Assembly (NCBI GenBank): GCA_037783545.1 | Contig: JBBELK010000055.1 | Coordinates: 62,001-126,000, forward strand | From: Henricia sp. BOLD:AAB3569 | Lineage: Eukaryota; Echinodermata; Asteroidea; Spinulosida; Echinasteridae | DNA: 64,000 nt | Direction of reading: 5' to 3' | In this document: positions 32,700 to 45,111 of the stretch, piece by piece | How the letters are laid out: each line of letters starts with the position of its first letter | How positions within the stretch are numbered: position 1 is the first letter of the stretch | The notes under the pieces: model-generated | What the model was told of the DNA's origin: nothing | What the model saw: the letters and a program-made list of their open reading frames with translations, nothing else | Databases searched by the model: none | Translations under genes and position numbers: made by a program

Positions 32700-33190
32700 A
32701 CCCCTCCTGCGGTCTTTTAGATAAAATAATAAACAGTTCAACCATTCAACCAACCATAAACATAATGTCGCTGAAAGGCATGCCCATAAAAGTATAACGT
32801 TCCATTTTCCAGTAGCAAACACCTCCCCCTTCTCAAAATGTCACTGTGAATTTTGAGAATGCTACAGCAGGCAGTTTTTTCCCTTATCGATCCCATTATG
32901 GAGACCACCCTCTTTGAAAGCTTTCTTTCAGAAATACTGTCCTTGCATGCACGAGAGACATTTTAGATTCTTCCCGTTACCGTTTCATTGACCTATATGG
33001 ATCGAAGCTTGGGAACTCAATGATTTTTGCCTGCTTGGGTTTTGGTTATGATGATTCTACAAATTGTCATCCGATAAATTTTTTAAATTGCGACGTACAC
33101 TACTCACAATAACTTAGGGATATTGGTATGTTTTTATTTTTCAAATGTTTTTATTTTTCAAATGACTGTTAACAACTATTTCTGTATAAC
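32700..33190. other. Non-coding stretch with no feature recognised
   Basis: No feature could be supported between the two elements. Confidence 0.4.
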
Positions 33191-34939
33191 ACTAGACTTG
33201 ATGTCAAGTCTGTAACTAGACCGGTTGTTTCGTAAACGGCAGCAGCGTAGTCGCGAATGGACTGGGAACAAGTCTAATCGACCTCAAGTTACAGACTTGA
33301 GAAACCTGTTTCCGTTTTGTACACGGTCTATGGAGATTGCTACCAGAATTGGACGTAGAGAGCTGATTGGTCGAAACGCAGGACTATACATTAATATTCA
33401 TGGTACTCCTCTAAATGGATGTGTTTTTGTGAATTTTGAATTGGGTTTCATCTCCATCGTAATAACGCATGCAGCAAGCTTGAAGTGCAATTTTTTTTAG
33501 GCTATAGGCTATATGTACATGTAAGTCTATTCGACTTGATCAGTTTATGCGAATTTGGGATTATCGATGGTTTTTGTTTAAAATATAATCGCAAACGCTG
33601 ATGATTGCATGATTGTCAGATCGTGGTTTTGGAGAAAGATTTTGAACAGTGCTGTCAAGCATGGGCGCCAAAGAATGGGGTTGTCGGCCTCGTTGAAACC
33701 GAAGCTAGGGATTTGGAAATCTGTGACATCGTCAGCCACGCAGTCGTGACACTATTTTTGATATCTGTTGCAACTTGTCTGTTGTGTGAAAATGGTTTTA
33801 ACTCAAAATAGAAATTTTTTTTTTTTTAAAGTCCATAAGCAAATGGGGCAGTTTTAATGTGCTTTTTAAGCTTTCGGTCAAATATGTCACCTTCTCAACA
33901 TTTGCCAGTTTTGTATGACAAGGACGCAGATCGTCGATGGTGAGGAAAGATTTGTTTGCAGGACTTTTTCTAATCTGGAGCGAAGATCTGATTTATCAAG
34001 ACTAATATTTCTTGCAGGATAGCTAGTAAAGTCGTGTTACAAACTAAGCACGCACGCCACTTGTAGGTATTATGCTGACCATTTTAGCCACCAGCAACAC
34101 GTTTTGAAAATCAACTAGTCGAAGAAGAATGTTACAAACAAAAACCAAACTCCAATTTGTAGTAAAAAACAAAACAAACACCGGGCAAAATTACTGACCC
34201 GCTAGCTCGAGTTTGGAAAGTTGGCAGTGCGCTCGATCCCTTTCAATTTTACATAAAGCGCGTCTTAGTCCGTGGTGCGTTAACTGGACTGCGGTGTCAC
34301 AACAGTTGGAAAACGATAAAGCAACAGAACGTAAAAATAGTTTTAATACATTCTGCTCAGCTTCATTTGTTTTCTGCGACGTGGTAAAGGGCTGTGCAGT
34401 TTAATTTTTCGATGTATTTAGCCCTTGACGTGACACAATCACATCTAAAGGGACTGATACCGAGTTAATACTTGAATATGATACTGTTAGAACACATTCA
34501 TCAAAAGAAGCTGATACAAGATCTCCCATAATCATTATAGGGGAGATCTTTTTAATGAATATTGTTGTACATTTATTTGTACATCATAAATGCTCTTGAC
34601 TGTAACTTAACATACTACATTCCACTAAACGCTTAACACAGTTTCTCTAAATAACAATATTAAAGTTTTAAAACACGCATTAACCGAATCCGATAACATT
34701 ACATCCCCTCTAGTAGAAGTGGACGTTACCACGGCACGATGGACGAAATGTTATTGGCTGGTTCTATGGCAACAGCGTGATTATATATTACGCGCCATGA
34801 AGCATTAATATTGGCGCGAAAAACAGGTTTCTCAAGTCTCTAGACAGGTACTATTCATAACAACGACTGTTGCGTGTGGGGATTATAGGCGTCAGACGGA
34901 CCAAATACGACTGTCTAGAGACTTGACCTCAAGTCTAGT
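33191..34939. mobile_element. Non-autonomous DNA element, 1.75 kb, with about 118 bp inverted ends
   Basis: The left end reads ACTAGACTTGATGTCAAGTCT and, about 100 bases on, AGACTTGAGAAACCTGTTT. The right end carries the inverse of both (AAACAGGTTTCTCAAGTCT near 34823 and GACTTGACCTCAAGTCTAGT ending 34939). Each end itself contains AGACTTGA/TCAAGTCT palindromes. The interior has short open frames without recognisable homology (for example 33605-33811, plus), so mobility would depend on another element. Confidence 0.8.
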
Positions 34940-35258
34940 ATAACACGAATCCGGCAACTAAGGACTCGTTCCCTGCGCGTCTGCCATAACTGGGGCCACC
35001 CAGTGCCATAAAGTGTGTGTTCTTTGTTGTTGTTAAAATTGAATAGTGCACAACGCGCCCCTTTTGTGTGTCCAGGCTTCAACAAAAAATGCGGAAATTG
35101 TTCGAAGTGACAACATAATGTAATGGATGGCCCCCAGTTATGGCGGAAGTACAGAGAACAGGTCCTCGGCTCTGTGTATAGCAAGGTGGCGCTGCTCCTC
35201 TATTAATCGACGTTGTGCATTCATTGTTGGTGATGGTAGGATGTGCTGGTGAAGCTAT

Positions 35259-35533
35259 GTTGTTGTTGTTAATTTATGGCATCTTCGACAACTAATGCCC
35301 TTTATGCTATCAACTATACGGTTTTAGCTTCAACTATATTATCAACTTGAGATGATGAAGAAGGAGTTTCAGTTTTAGAAGTGGGAGGAAAACCCCCAGA
35401 GAAATCCCTAGGGGAAAACCCACGCGGTCAAGTAGGGACTGCAAACCCAATCCAGATACACGCCCCGGATTCGAACCCGGGACGCCAGAGGTGAAATGCG
35501 AGGAAAGAACCACTACGCCGAAACCTGCCGGCC
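35259..35533 (-). mobile_element. SINE family A, full-length copy with 13 bp target duplication
   Basis: On the minus strand it reads head GGTTTCGGCGTAGTGGTTC, B-box GGTTCGAATCCGGGG, then body TGGATTGGGTTTGCAGTCCC, TACTTGACCGCGTGGG and CATCTCAAGTTGATAATATA, and tail (AAC)n. Identical 13-mers CTGGTGAAGCTAT flank it at 35246-35258 and 35534-35546. It is the clearest copy of the family, with that at 48068. Confidence 0.92.
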
Positions 35534-35546
35534 CTGGTGAAGCTAT

Positions 35547-35876
35547 ATTCATGATATCTCCTATTTATAGCCTTTAAAAACGAAGGAGTGGCCGATTGAC
35601 ACGACTTTCCGGTTTTCAAATTGTTGAGTTTTGCCCCGTTATGACAGACGTTATGTACACTGAACACATTCCCCAGACATGACAAAGCAAGGTGTGTCTG
35701 TCATGCAGACAGCACAATTGTCTAATCATATACAAACTCATTCAAGCGAAAAGCAAACCCTCAATAAAATATCTGCGTACACAACACGATACCCTAACAT
35801 ATTGTGAGTAGTGTAGACAGCAAGGCAGACAAATCAAAACAAACAAAAATCACACACACAAACACACACACACATA
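35547..35876. other. Short spacer ending in a CA microsatellite
   Basis: A (CA)n-like run occupies about 35850-35874, beside the truncated end of the Tc1-like element. Nothing else recognised. Confidence 0.5.
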
Positions 35877-37360
35877 ACTTTTTTGTTACCTCCATTCCTT
35901 CCCTTTGTCCTTCTATATTGTTTCCTTTGTATAAACTCTTCCCATAGACTTAACACTGGAAAAGCCTTTGTTTTTTATCACTGCCTCCAAACAGTTCCTG
36001 TATCGGCTTACAAGGCTTTGGTATGTTTCCACCGGAATTTTAGCCCACTCCTCCTTCGCAAAAGTCTCAAGGTCATTGAGGTTGAAAGGCTTCCTTGCCA
36101 TCACCCGAGTTTTGAGTTCCCTCCATAGATTCTCGATCGGGTAGGGATCCGGGCTTTGGCTCGGCCACTCCAGAACGTCCCCATGGTTGTTCTCGAACCG
36201 TTTCGTGACTGCCTTGGCAATATGTTTGGGATCGTTGTCCTGCTAGTATAGGTCCAATGCTGATCAAGCTGGAATTTCTCAGCGGACTGCTTGATGTTTT
36301 CATCGATGATCTTAATGTACAGCTCCTTTTTCATGATCCCAACCACTTTGACAATATTCCTAGTCCTGTTTGCCGAGAAGCATCCCCACAGCACGATGCT
36401 ACCACCTCCCTGCTTGATGGTTGGGACCGTGTTCGTTGGATTGTGCGCTTTCCTATTCTTTCGCCAGACATAAGCAGCATCCGAAAAGCTCCATTTTTTG
36501 TCTCGTCTGACCACAGAATCGATGACCAGAAGCTTTGGATCCTTGTCCAGGTCTGCTTTAACGAAAGCCATACGAGCTTCCCGATTTCTCTGCCTCAGGA
36601 GTGGCGTCTTTCTAGGTCGGCGGCCATGGAGACCTTCTTGATGCACTGTGCGCTGAAGTGTCTGCCTGGATATCTTGGTCCCAGACTCGCCAAGGCTGTT
36701 AAGGAGACCCTTCATGGTGATGCGGGGATTGTTGCTGGCTTCTCGGCACATTTTTCTTGCCAGACGAGGTGACACCTTCGACTTACGACCACGCCCTTTA
36801 AGGTTTCTCACTGTGTGGATCTCCTAGGCTTGTACTTCCTAATTAGGCCTCTGTTCTAAACAGTGGAAACTGGCACTCTAAACTGCTTCGAAAGGGCCTT
36901 GTAGCCTTTCCATTCTTTGTGGCCATCGAAAATAGTTCTCTTTTCTTTGCCATGCTGACTGGAAACTAAGAATGAAGGCATCAACTCCCCTCACTTTATA
37001 GCCTACAAGCAGAGTGCTATTATATATGACAATCTTTGATTTAAATTGAATTTCTCAAATCTTATGCAAATATGTTAGGATAACTGTTGAACAACAAAAA
37101 GGAATCACTGGAATGTTGAAAGCAGGTGCATCATCACAAAAAATTGGGGTATGAATAATTTTGAACAGGCACAAAAAAGCAAATATGGACATTACTATTG
37201 TTATGCAAATGATGCTGAGCCAAAAACATGTGGTCTTCGTGCAAGGCAACTATACTGTCCTAGGATACAGTGAAAGTTCCTTCACATTAGTTGTTGGGAG
37301 TGAGGACATTTTAAAAATGTTAGATTTTTCAAAGGGTATGAATAATTTTGAGCACAACTG
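35877..37360 (-). mobile_element. Tc1/mariner-like element, copy 2
   Basis: The 5' terminus (high coordinate) ends in CAACTG at 37360 next to TA, with direct-repeat motifs GGGTATGAATAATTTTGA at 37149 and 37336, an IR/DR end. The transposase gene occupies about 35913-36820. The 3' terminus is not recognisable and the element appears to stop near the CA microsatellite, so it lacks one inverted repeat. It contains no LINE and serves as the empty-site control for copy 1. Confidence 0.85.
35913..36820 (-). pseudogene. Tc1-like transposase, frameshifted
   Basis: Starting near 36811 the protein reads GRGRKSKVSPRLARKMCRE and TMKGLLNSLGESGTKISRQT (the second helix-turn-helix), then EGLHGRRPRKTPLL. 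The catalytic part follows with YVWRKNRKAHNP, QGGGSIVLWGCFSA and, in another frame, NDPKH and ENLWREL. The C-terminus (about 36104-35913) holds IPVETYQSLV and AVIKNKGF. The frame changes near 36500 and near 36240, and the first DDE/D aspartate region is disrupted. It is a typical decayed Tc1 transposase. Confidence 0.88.
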
Positions 37361-37362
37361 TA

Positions 37363-37600
37363 GTGAATTAACCAACTGTTGGTAAAATATGTTGCCCAAT
37401 TACTGTGAACAGCATTTCAGTATAAAATTGCCCAACCATTCGGGTATAACCAAGTGCATGGTTAACATTTTCCCAACTCGCCATTAACCAAGAGGTTGGT
37501 TAAAATAAAATTAACCAATCATTGGTTAAAGTATTTAACCAACCACTTATTAAATTTTACCCAACCTGGGTTGGATAAGGGTCTATAACTGTTGGGATGT
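37363..37600. repeat. Word-type repeat, word TTGGTTAA / TTACCCAAC
   Basis: TTAACCAA, TTGGTTAA, ACCCAAC and GTTGGGTAAA variants occur about a dozen times in both orientations, for example AACCAATCATTGGTTAAAG. Related words fill 42255-42510. The Tc1-like element abuts it exactly at 37360, so it may have been the target of that insertion; the other half was not found. Confidence 0.65.
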
Positions 37601-37822
37601 TCACCAGCAAAACTAAAACAATTGCCTTTTTACACAGATATAGCTGCAAAACAAAACTAGTGCAAACAAGAAGATCGGAGGTTTAGCATACGATGGCATT
37701 GTATTGTAGATTGTACTTCAAAAGAGTTTAGAACTGCCATAATAAGCGTGCTCTGAGTTTTGAATTCGTTTTCTTGGCACGCGTTTGCGCATGCACACTT
37801 TGACTCCAGATGCGTATTGGTG

Positions 37823-38086
37823 CACTGTAGAAATACTCAGTTAAATTTGACTAGACAGTCAAAACATATTGCACCCAGCTGACCCTGACGGCTATAGTTA
37901 CTGATAAATGACTAGAAAATATAGTTACTAACAATGAATCTGACTCCGCCTGGTAGTTGTTTTAACTAGATATCTATTTGACATTACGAGTATTCTAGTC
38001 ATCCTGATTAAAAAATCCAGTCATACTGACTGATTTTCAGTTGCACCCAGCTGACCCTTATCGTCTAGTTATTTTTGACTACAGTG
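37823..38086. mobile_element. Word-type MITE with CACTGTAG/CTACAGTG ends, word TGACTAG
   Basis: It begins CACTGTAGAAATACTCAG and ends TTTTTGACTACAGTG. The interior repeats TGACTAG, CTAGTCA and TGACTG words and includes the 16-mer GCACCCAGCTGACCCT twice (near 37871 and 38043). Same ends as the element at 13661 but an unrelated interior. Confidence 0.75.
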
Positions 38087-40503
38087 CTTTTAGAGTGTGT
38101 TCAGTCAAAGCCGGAAGGCTCGCATGCCCCCAAAAATCGGTCACTGTTCTATAGGTTATTGCACAAAGTTGCAAAAATCTATGCGTTCGCATCTTTCCCG
38201 ATGTATTTTTGTATAATTCAGGACTGACCTTAAAGAGCGCATTAGTTAAACATTGATACAACAACGTCCTTGGGGCTTTGCAAATTCTCTTATTGTAACA
38301 GTTATACCTTTACTATCGATCATGGAAACAAAGGAAAGCTAAAACTCGGGGTGTAAAATGTTTGGATTTACATGTATAATTCGTATCAGCAAAACATAAC
38401 TCTCAGACTTCTAATCAGTGCTCGACTGTAGTCAGACCTTTTCGACAAGGAAGGTTGTGTTGGCTTAATTGTGCGCCGAGCTTCAGCATTGTATTGATCA
38501 GATTTAAGTAAGGATTCATTTTCCATCCGCCGGTTCCCCAAAATCGTGCTTCACCCGCCGCCTGGGCTGTTTACTTTAAAGGTTGCGAAATTGATTTTGA
38601 AGTAAAATTAAATGTACAGAGAGGAAAGGTAACCCAAATGAAAGGACTATTTTGGCTCGCTTTGAAACAAAGAAGATGTTGATGAGTAATTGTACAGTGA
38701 AGGGAAAAGTATTGACAATGAGTTCAGTTACACACTTCGGGTGGTTTCTTCGCGTGCCTGCCCTGTGGCTGTAGTCACGGTGGCGTTGGTCAGACTGAAA
38801 GCATAGCGCCGGTCTAACCAGACACAGGTACAATGCTATAGCTATATGTACCTGTGGTTCTCGCGGGCGCTGTTGAGAGAAATATACCACTGACTGATCT
38901 ACATGTACTTACAATGCATGGATTGGATTGGTGTTCGCCATTTTGCTCCAGAAACAACAATAACTTGCCTAGACTGGTTATACAGTGTAATAATTTTAGC
39001 GCATGCACTCTGGAATAATGCAATTGCAATTAGTGATCTTGTGGACTGGAGACCTCTAGGCGAAGCATTGTTTTCTGGTGTTGGCAGATGCGTTGACTCA
39101 TTTCTCGCATAGCCAGCAGCTGTTGTACAGATGGAATCTAGTGTATAGCGATCAGTGAGATATACACCCACCACTTCTTTAAACAAATTGGTGTCATCTA
39201 TATATGCCCTTTTACCAGAGATTGAAAGTGACACCATTTTGTACGGAAAGCCGTGCACCATAGTGGCGAATCGTACCAGCTTTTTTGAAGTGGTCTCTGG
39301 GAAAGTAACTGATTATAATTGCAAAACAGCTGGTGGCTATTAAAATTCCCTTTGTAAAACGATTCCACGAAAATGAATCTTGCATTCAACTGCATTTTCG
39401 TTATCCCTATATATGTATATGGTAAGTAAAATCCCTTTGTAAGTATGACATGTATTGCGGGTCTAAAGGCGCGTCCGCAGTTTTAAGTCGGTTTCGAACG
39501 AAGCCATTCACATATCTGTTTTTTTTCAACCCAGATTCTACTTACAGAATCGTTGATCGTTAACGTTTATTTTCAAAAACAAAGATATAGTTACAACAAC
39601 CCAATCGGTTCAAAAGATAATTATTTCCTGTGCGTGTGTGATTTTTCTTTAAAATAATTCAAGGTTGCCAAAACTACCGATTAAACAAATGAAATTGTTA
39701 CCCATAATTGATTCCATGAAAAATTCCCAACTGGTAACGTTATCGCGTACCAGCCAATTATAAACAACCCTGCGCGCATGCATGCTAAAGCTCATCTTCT
39801 TGTACCATATGTCCAACTTCACAATATTCATTATAAGGTTTACGAAAATGTTCAACTATTCTTAGAATACTTTGGTAATCAGTAAATTCGACGTCTTGGT
39901 CTACAGAAATAACACCAATTGATTTAGGCGCCAAAGGGTTATGCAGAATGCCGTGGATACTAATAATATCTCCTCACTAAATTCCAGTGCTGCATGGCGT
40001 GGATAATTGAAGAGCAATCTACGATGCCCTCTGGTCAAAAAGATATTGGCGGGACAGTTTTAGCAACAGGATGGTGGCATTTTTAAACGCGATCAAATCT
40101 CCCCACTTCAATTGTGAACTAGTTTTAGTTCTGAGAAATGTAAACACTTTATTGGAAATCGAAGAAAATGGCATATTAATTCAAAATTTGATCAAAAGTA
40201 AATTAAAATTAATTAATATTAATGCAAAGGAAATTGATGTAGATTTTGTATATAGGTGTTTGAAGTAAGGTACATTTTTACACCTTTTTCTCAACTATAT
40301 AGGTATATATTTATAAATTTTTTAAACATGTATTTTGTTGATGATTGATTTATTAATGTCCCAGTTTACGTTCACTATTCTTAACTGTTCTTCATATATT
40401 CACAGTTTTTAAAAAAGAGTTTTAATGCATGTTTCTTTTAGGAAGACCACATTTCTGAAATTGGCAGTTCTTCGCTGTCAGACGTGTTTAATTCGATATA
40501 ATG
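38087..40503. other. About 2.4 kb with no recognised feature
   Basis: No repeats or exons were recognised. Overlapping open frames at 38576-39261 (minus) and 38903-39343 (plus) do not resemble any family. Confidence 0.4.
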
Positions 40504-41070
40504 TACAGGGTGAGTCAGAAGAAAAAAAACCGCTCATTTTGTTTTCGGATTTTTATTTCGAAAACGTGAATAGAACTATTTGACTATGCCGTCATGTTAA
40601 TATGATTACTCAGCATGACTGGTTAATAAATTATTGATTTATGACATTGCATAACAAAGGTGGACACTGTTCTTCTCTGGGTTCTGAAATAACTACAAAC
40701 ACAAACTTTTGCCTCCAACTAGCTCGACCTTAAACCTGGCCACCATTCAAACTGCACAGTTTTGCCCGTTGCATCGTCTCAAACAGCTTTTCTTATTATA
40801 CCCTTTGTGTCTTTCGTAATGCCTAGATTTCAATGTTATACGATTTCCTAGCCCCTGAATTTTTCTTAATTAAGTCACAAAATGTGTTGGTAGTTATTTC
40901 AGAACCCATGGAAGAATTGTGTCTATCTTTGTAATGCAATACCACAAATCAATAATTCAATCACCAAACATGACCAGTAACGATATCAACATCACGGTAT
41001 AGTGAAATAGAAATTATTCAAGTTTTCAGATTTAAAATAAGGAAACAAAAATAAGCTTTTATTTATGATA
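40504..41070. repeat. Foldback element with about 200 bp arms
   Basis: The left arm (40504-40703) starts TGTACAGGGTGAGTCAGAAG and includes GGGTTCTGAAATAACTACAA. Its inverse runs from 40884 (GTAGTTATTTCAGAACCCA) to about 41070. The outermost 30 bases of the right end are not recognisable. The 180 bp loop is non-coding. Confidence 0.75.
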
Positions 41071-41199
41071 TGTAACCAGTTACGTACAATATACATTTTG
41101 TTTGTACATACGTATACATAATATTTTATTTCCAAGTTGTGACTCACTCGGGGGAATCCCAATGTGTTATAATTTATAATGATCTCAGCTTCCATTTAT

Positions 41200-41310
41200 T
41201 ATTAATATTTCTTTCTGGTATTCATACCAAGGATTCCTCTTAAGTGCCAATTAGCCTTTTTGAAGTATGGCGGACACAATAGGAGGGCGCACTTTGCAGT
41301 GGGTATAAAA
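41200..41310 (-). repeat. SINE family B 3' fragment and a short dispersed repeat
   Basis: ATTATTAATATTTCTTTCTG, GTATTCATACCAAGGATTCC is the inverse of the SINE family B end at 22790-22810. It is followed by AATTAGCCTTTTTGAAGTAT and GGCGGACACAATAGGAG, a sequence that recurs near 61253-61290. Confidence 0.6.
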
Positions 41311-41759
41311 TCGACTAAAATGCAAAATAACTCAGTTTTTCACTTTACACTTATTAATTTTATTTATAATTCTGTCTATGTATTATAATTACAACATGTA
41401 AATCAAGTTTTTGGAAAGAAATACAATTGATAAAAAAATGCAAATGCTGTCACGTTGTATACCTAATAGTTTTGCCAATGTTGGCAAAATCAGGAAATAC
41501 ATCTGGAACAACTCCCTCATGAGAAGTGTGGAAAGAACACGTACACATACATGCGCTCCTAAGCATTTATTTCAACAGGCTTCTGGTCAAATTAAGTACA
41601 TACACTATATTGCTTTTTATTATTTGCAAAGAAACTGAACCAAAGTTCAAGCCTAAGGCCCATTTCATTAATCTTAACATACATAATATACAAAAACCTT
41701 TTCTACAATGTGTTCTTACACTGTGTTTTGGATTTATTATTTATTAGTCTGTGATAAAA

Positions 41760-43115
41760 TTAACACCACAATCCAAGCAAATTACGTCTCTGCTTTCCAA
41801 CACGTTGGATATACAGCAAGCTTTTTCGCAGTATGTTGGTAACGAAGTGGTGTGGTTTTTAGTATTTGGTGGAAAAATAACCAAAAGCCAAGCAAATTAG
41901 GCCTAGGTTGCTCAACACACATGCTGTACAGCAAACATTACCGAAACATGTTGACTATACCATGGAATTCTGTATTTACAGAGAGAAAACATCCCAAAAG
42001 TCGAAACAAAATGTGACCTCAGCTGCCCACGCAGGTATATGACAAACATTTCTGCAGCATATTGGTCACATCGGGAAATTGTATTTTTAGATTTACTTAT
42101 AAAAGGAAAAAAATACCCAAATGCCGAGCAAATTATATCTGTGCAGAAAATATTTTCTGCAGCATGTTGGTCAAATAATGAACATGGCTTACCCAAAAGT
42201 CGAGCATATTTGGCCCGGGCCCGGATGCCCAACATGTTGGGTATACGAACAGATTTCTGCTTTTATATGTTGAATTTATAACCAACAATTGGCCAAGCAC
42301 ATTTACCCAAACGTTGGATAATTAACTTTAACCAACAATTGGATATGCACATCTACCCAAACATTGGTTAATAGAATTTAACCAACAATTATACATACAA
42401 TACCATGCACCCAAGGGTTGGGTAAACCTCAAAGATGGGCATGGTGATACATGTATTTGAACCAAAGTTGGGTAAAATTGACCCATTATTATTTAGGCCC
42501 CCTGTACAGTGCAGGTATGCGTCTGTTCCCAAGTGTGCGGTTGCTAGAATGCGTCCTGCTTTGTGTTGAAAAGTCCCCAATAATGTCATGAGTGTATAAT
42601 TTGCTCAGCATTTTAATACTTTCAGCACACGGTATAATAAGTATAATAAGTATAAAGTGCCCAATAAATGGACACCCTTTGGCCAACGTAAAGAACTTCA
42701 AACGTTACCAACGTTGGTCGCTTGGATGGTTTACCCAACAGAACATTTTCTGCATATGTTGAGGAAATATGACCCAACAAACGTCAAAACGAAATTATCC
42801 AACTTTATTTTACCCAGCAGTTTTTACAGTATACTTTGAAGCGCCCTCTCTTGTCTTCACAATTTCCAACAGATGGAGAAAATATTGTTTGCTGTATAAT
42901 ATGCTTAACCTGTTAATACTTTCAGCAAGCGGTAACAAAAATACCCAATAAATAGCCGCCGTTTCCCTAATTTACAGAACTTGACATGTAACCATGAAAC
43001 GTTGGTGTCCTGGATGTTTTACCCAACAGAACATTTTCTGCATATGTTGAAGAAATATGACCCAACAAACGTCAAAATGAAAACTATTTTAGCCAGCATT
43101 TTTTTTACAGTGCGG
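41760..43115. repeat. Tandem word-type repeat region, word CCAACATGTTGG / TTTACCCAA
   Basis: From about 41770 to 42250 a degenerate unit of about 115 bp recurs four to five times (landmark CCAAGCAAATTA at 41774, 41888 and similar at 42122). From 42255 to 42510 the motif becomes AACCAACAATTGG/TTACCCAAACATTGG. From about 42590 to 43115 two units of about 297 bp follow, sharing GGTTTTACCCAACAGAACAT-like blocks near 42730 and 43018. TACAGTGC-GGTA at about 42505 and 43103 resembles the ends of the CACTGTA elements. Confidence 0.7.
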
Positions 43116-43821
43116 GTATACACACATGTAAGCACTGTTTCAATAGATAAAAGAAATAGCTGATAGTACATACCCATTTACAATCGATGCGGATCTTTTC
43201 TCACAACCGTAAAATCCACCAACGCTGCTCCTGTCTCCTCACTGGCTTAAAAGGTAATGAATATGAGGATTAAGAAACACTGTCGTGAGCTCCAGCGAGG
43301 ATTCTGGACGCACTCTCCGCTCAGTTTTGCCTCTTTCCACTTCTGCGCTGAAGCCACATCCATCCACATCACACTCTGAAGTGTATTTTGAAGCCAATAG
43401 ACAGGGAAGCTAGTTTGTGCCTTGTGCGCGCGTCTGCCCGGGTTGTGCGTGTTTATTAATGAAGACAAAGCAGGCTGGAATATTAGCCGTATACGTATCG
43501 ATCCGCTGCCATCAACCATTAGCTACACTCGACCCATCCTTCGTCTTAAGTTTCGCACATTACTGTCCCCTGGTAATGGCGGGTATCGCAAGGTATATCC
43601 TCCGTTTCCTTCTCGGTAAAATTTCCAAATCGATTTTCCCCATGTGCATCCTGTATTCGAAGTCTCCTAACCATCACTGAGCTCTTCAATATATATAACA
43701 TGGGCATAATGACAAACTATTTAAAAAGAATGTCCCCACTGTTGCCGTGCAAAATGTATCGTGCAAATTTGATGTGACCTTCGATTAGCGGCAATTCTAG
43801 TTGTACGTTATTTTTAACTTG
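43116..43821. other. Non-coding stretch with no feature recognised
   Basis: Nothing identified. The pair of opposing open frames at 43247-43680 has no family resemblance. Confidence 0.4.
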
Positions 43822-44000
43822 GTGTTGCGGGTTCGACACCCGGTCGTGGTACGTATACCTTTTCCCCGTGAGCAAGTCATCTAACCACAATTGCTCCATC
43901 CTTCGGAAGGGATGTGAAGCCGTTGGTCCACTATGTTGTATAACGCACTTGAAAATTAAAAAAAAACTTTTTCTTGAAAAGTAAGGATTACCCTGTGTTT
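43822..44000 (+). mobile_element. SINE family B, copy with tRNA-like head
   Basis: TTGCGGGTTCGACACCCGG is a B-box. It is followed by TCGTGGTACGTATACC, GTGAGCAAGTCATCTAACC, CTCCATCCTTCGGAAGGG and AAGCCGTTGGTCC, shared in order with the copy at 22585. The 3' end is degraded. Confidence 0.7.
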
Positions 44001-45110
44001 GTGGCCGTCGGCTGCCAATGACGCCACCCATCTATGTATGCAGCGATTTAAGTTTCATAAACCCATTAAAAATTCAGCTCTGTAGTGACATAATACCACA
44101 CTTGGCAATAGAGATTTAATGGCAGGTTCTCACGCCCTCAACAAAAACAATTTACTGCACTTAACTGCACTTTTAAGAAATATCTCTGTGCGTTGTTGAC
44201 TCGAGAAACCTCATACCGATAGTTGTATTGCTTTTTTTTCTGACGAAAATCAAATGAATTTCCTCAACAAAACGATTTGGATAGTCACTCGGGTATAGCG
44301 TAATCTCTTCTAAAAATAAACACGACAGAAATTTAATCATCAGTCCTTTTGTGTGCGAGGTATTCTCGTACGACCGGAAGGCAACCCGCTGAATTTCTTA
44401 AAATTGGTATGACGTAAGTTCTTTTGTAATCAGTGTTTTGTAAAAATCGAATTACGGAATGGCTCACTGTACACGGTCTTTCAGCTGTCTTCGCTCAGTC
44501 GAAGACCCACGAGTTGTGGACATGTTATTCTCTCGAGCATGCCCTGAATTGCAAACACTCAATAAAAAGTTAGTAAATACCATATTATATTGTTTTAAGT
44601 GAGTTTACTCTCATTAAGACACACTCAAGACCGTCTCACCGTTTCCACTGCGTCGGTTTCCCTCTGTTGCATTTGCTGACGTAAGGAATTATTATTTAAT
44701 TAAGTATATATTCTAATAAATGCAAGTGATTAATAATCACGAGTAAAGATACCGAACTGCCGTATACTGTATTTTATTTATTTCTTCATTAAACATTTAG
44801 TTCGCCGCTCGAAATCAATTTTCTGGAAAAATCTGGACAAGCTCCTTTAATGGATAACGTCAGCGTCTGTCTCCCCGGCCGCCAAATGCACCTTCTGGAC
44901 ACTCACACGAAAAAAGGTCACGGTTCTGGTTGCGATCGTCACGAAATATCTCAGCCAGACACGGCTAGATTATTTTCCCCAGAACTCGTTAATGCCATTG
45001 GCTTATAAATTTGACGGATAAGTGGTACAGAAACGAATGCTGTTTTAGTTTTATATCATAAGCAGTTTGACTAACACACACCTCGTCTTGCTTTCTGAAA
45101 ATTCGCGCAT
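44001..45110. other. About 1.1 kb with no recognised feature
   Basis: No repeat or exon was recognised. A short match to the start of 28S rRNA near 44386 is judged to be chance. Confidence 0.4.
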
Positions 45111-45111
45111 A

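Noticed and set aside
36257..36772. 171-codon plus-strand open frame
   Set aside because: It is antisense to the Tc1-like transposase and has no recognisable product.
44378..44402. Resemblance to the start of 28S rRNA
   Set aside because: Only about 15 bases match and no rRNA sequence follows.
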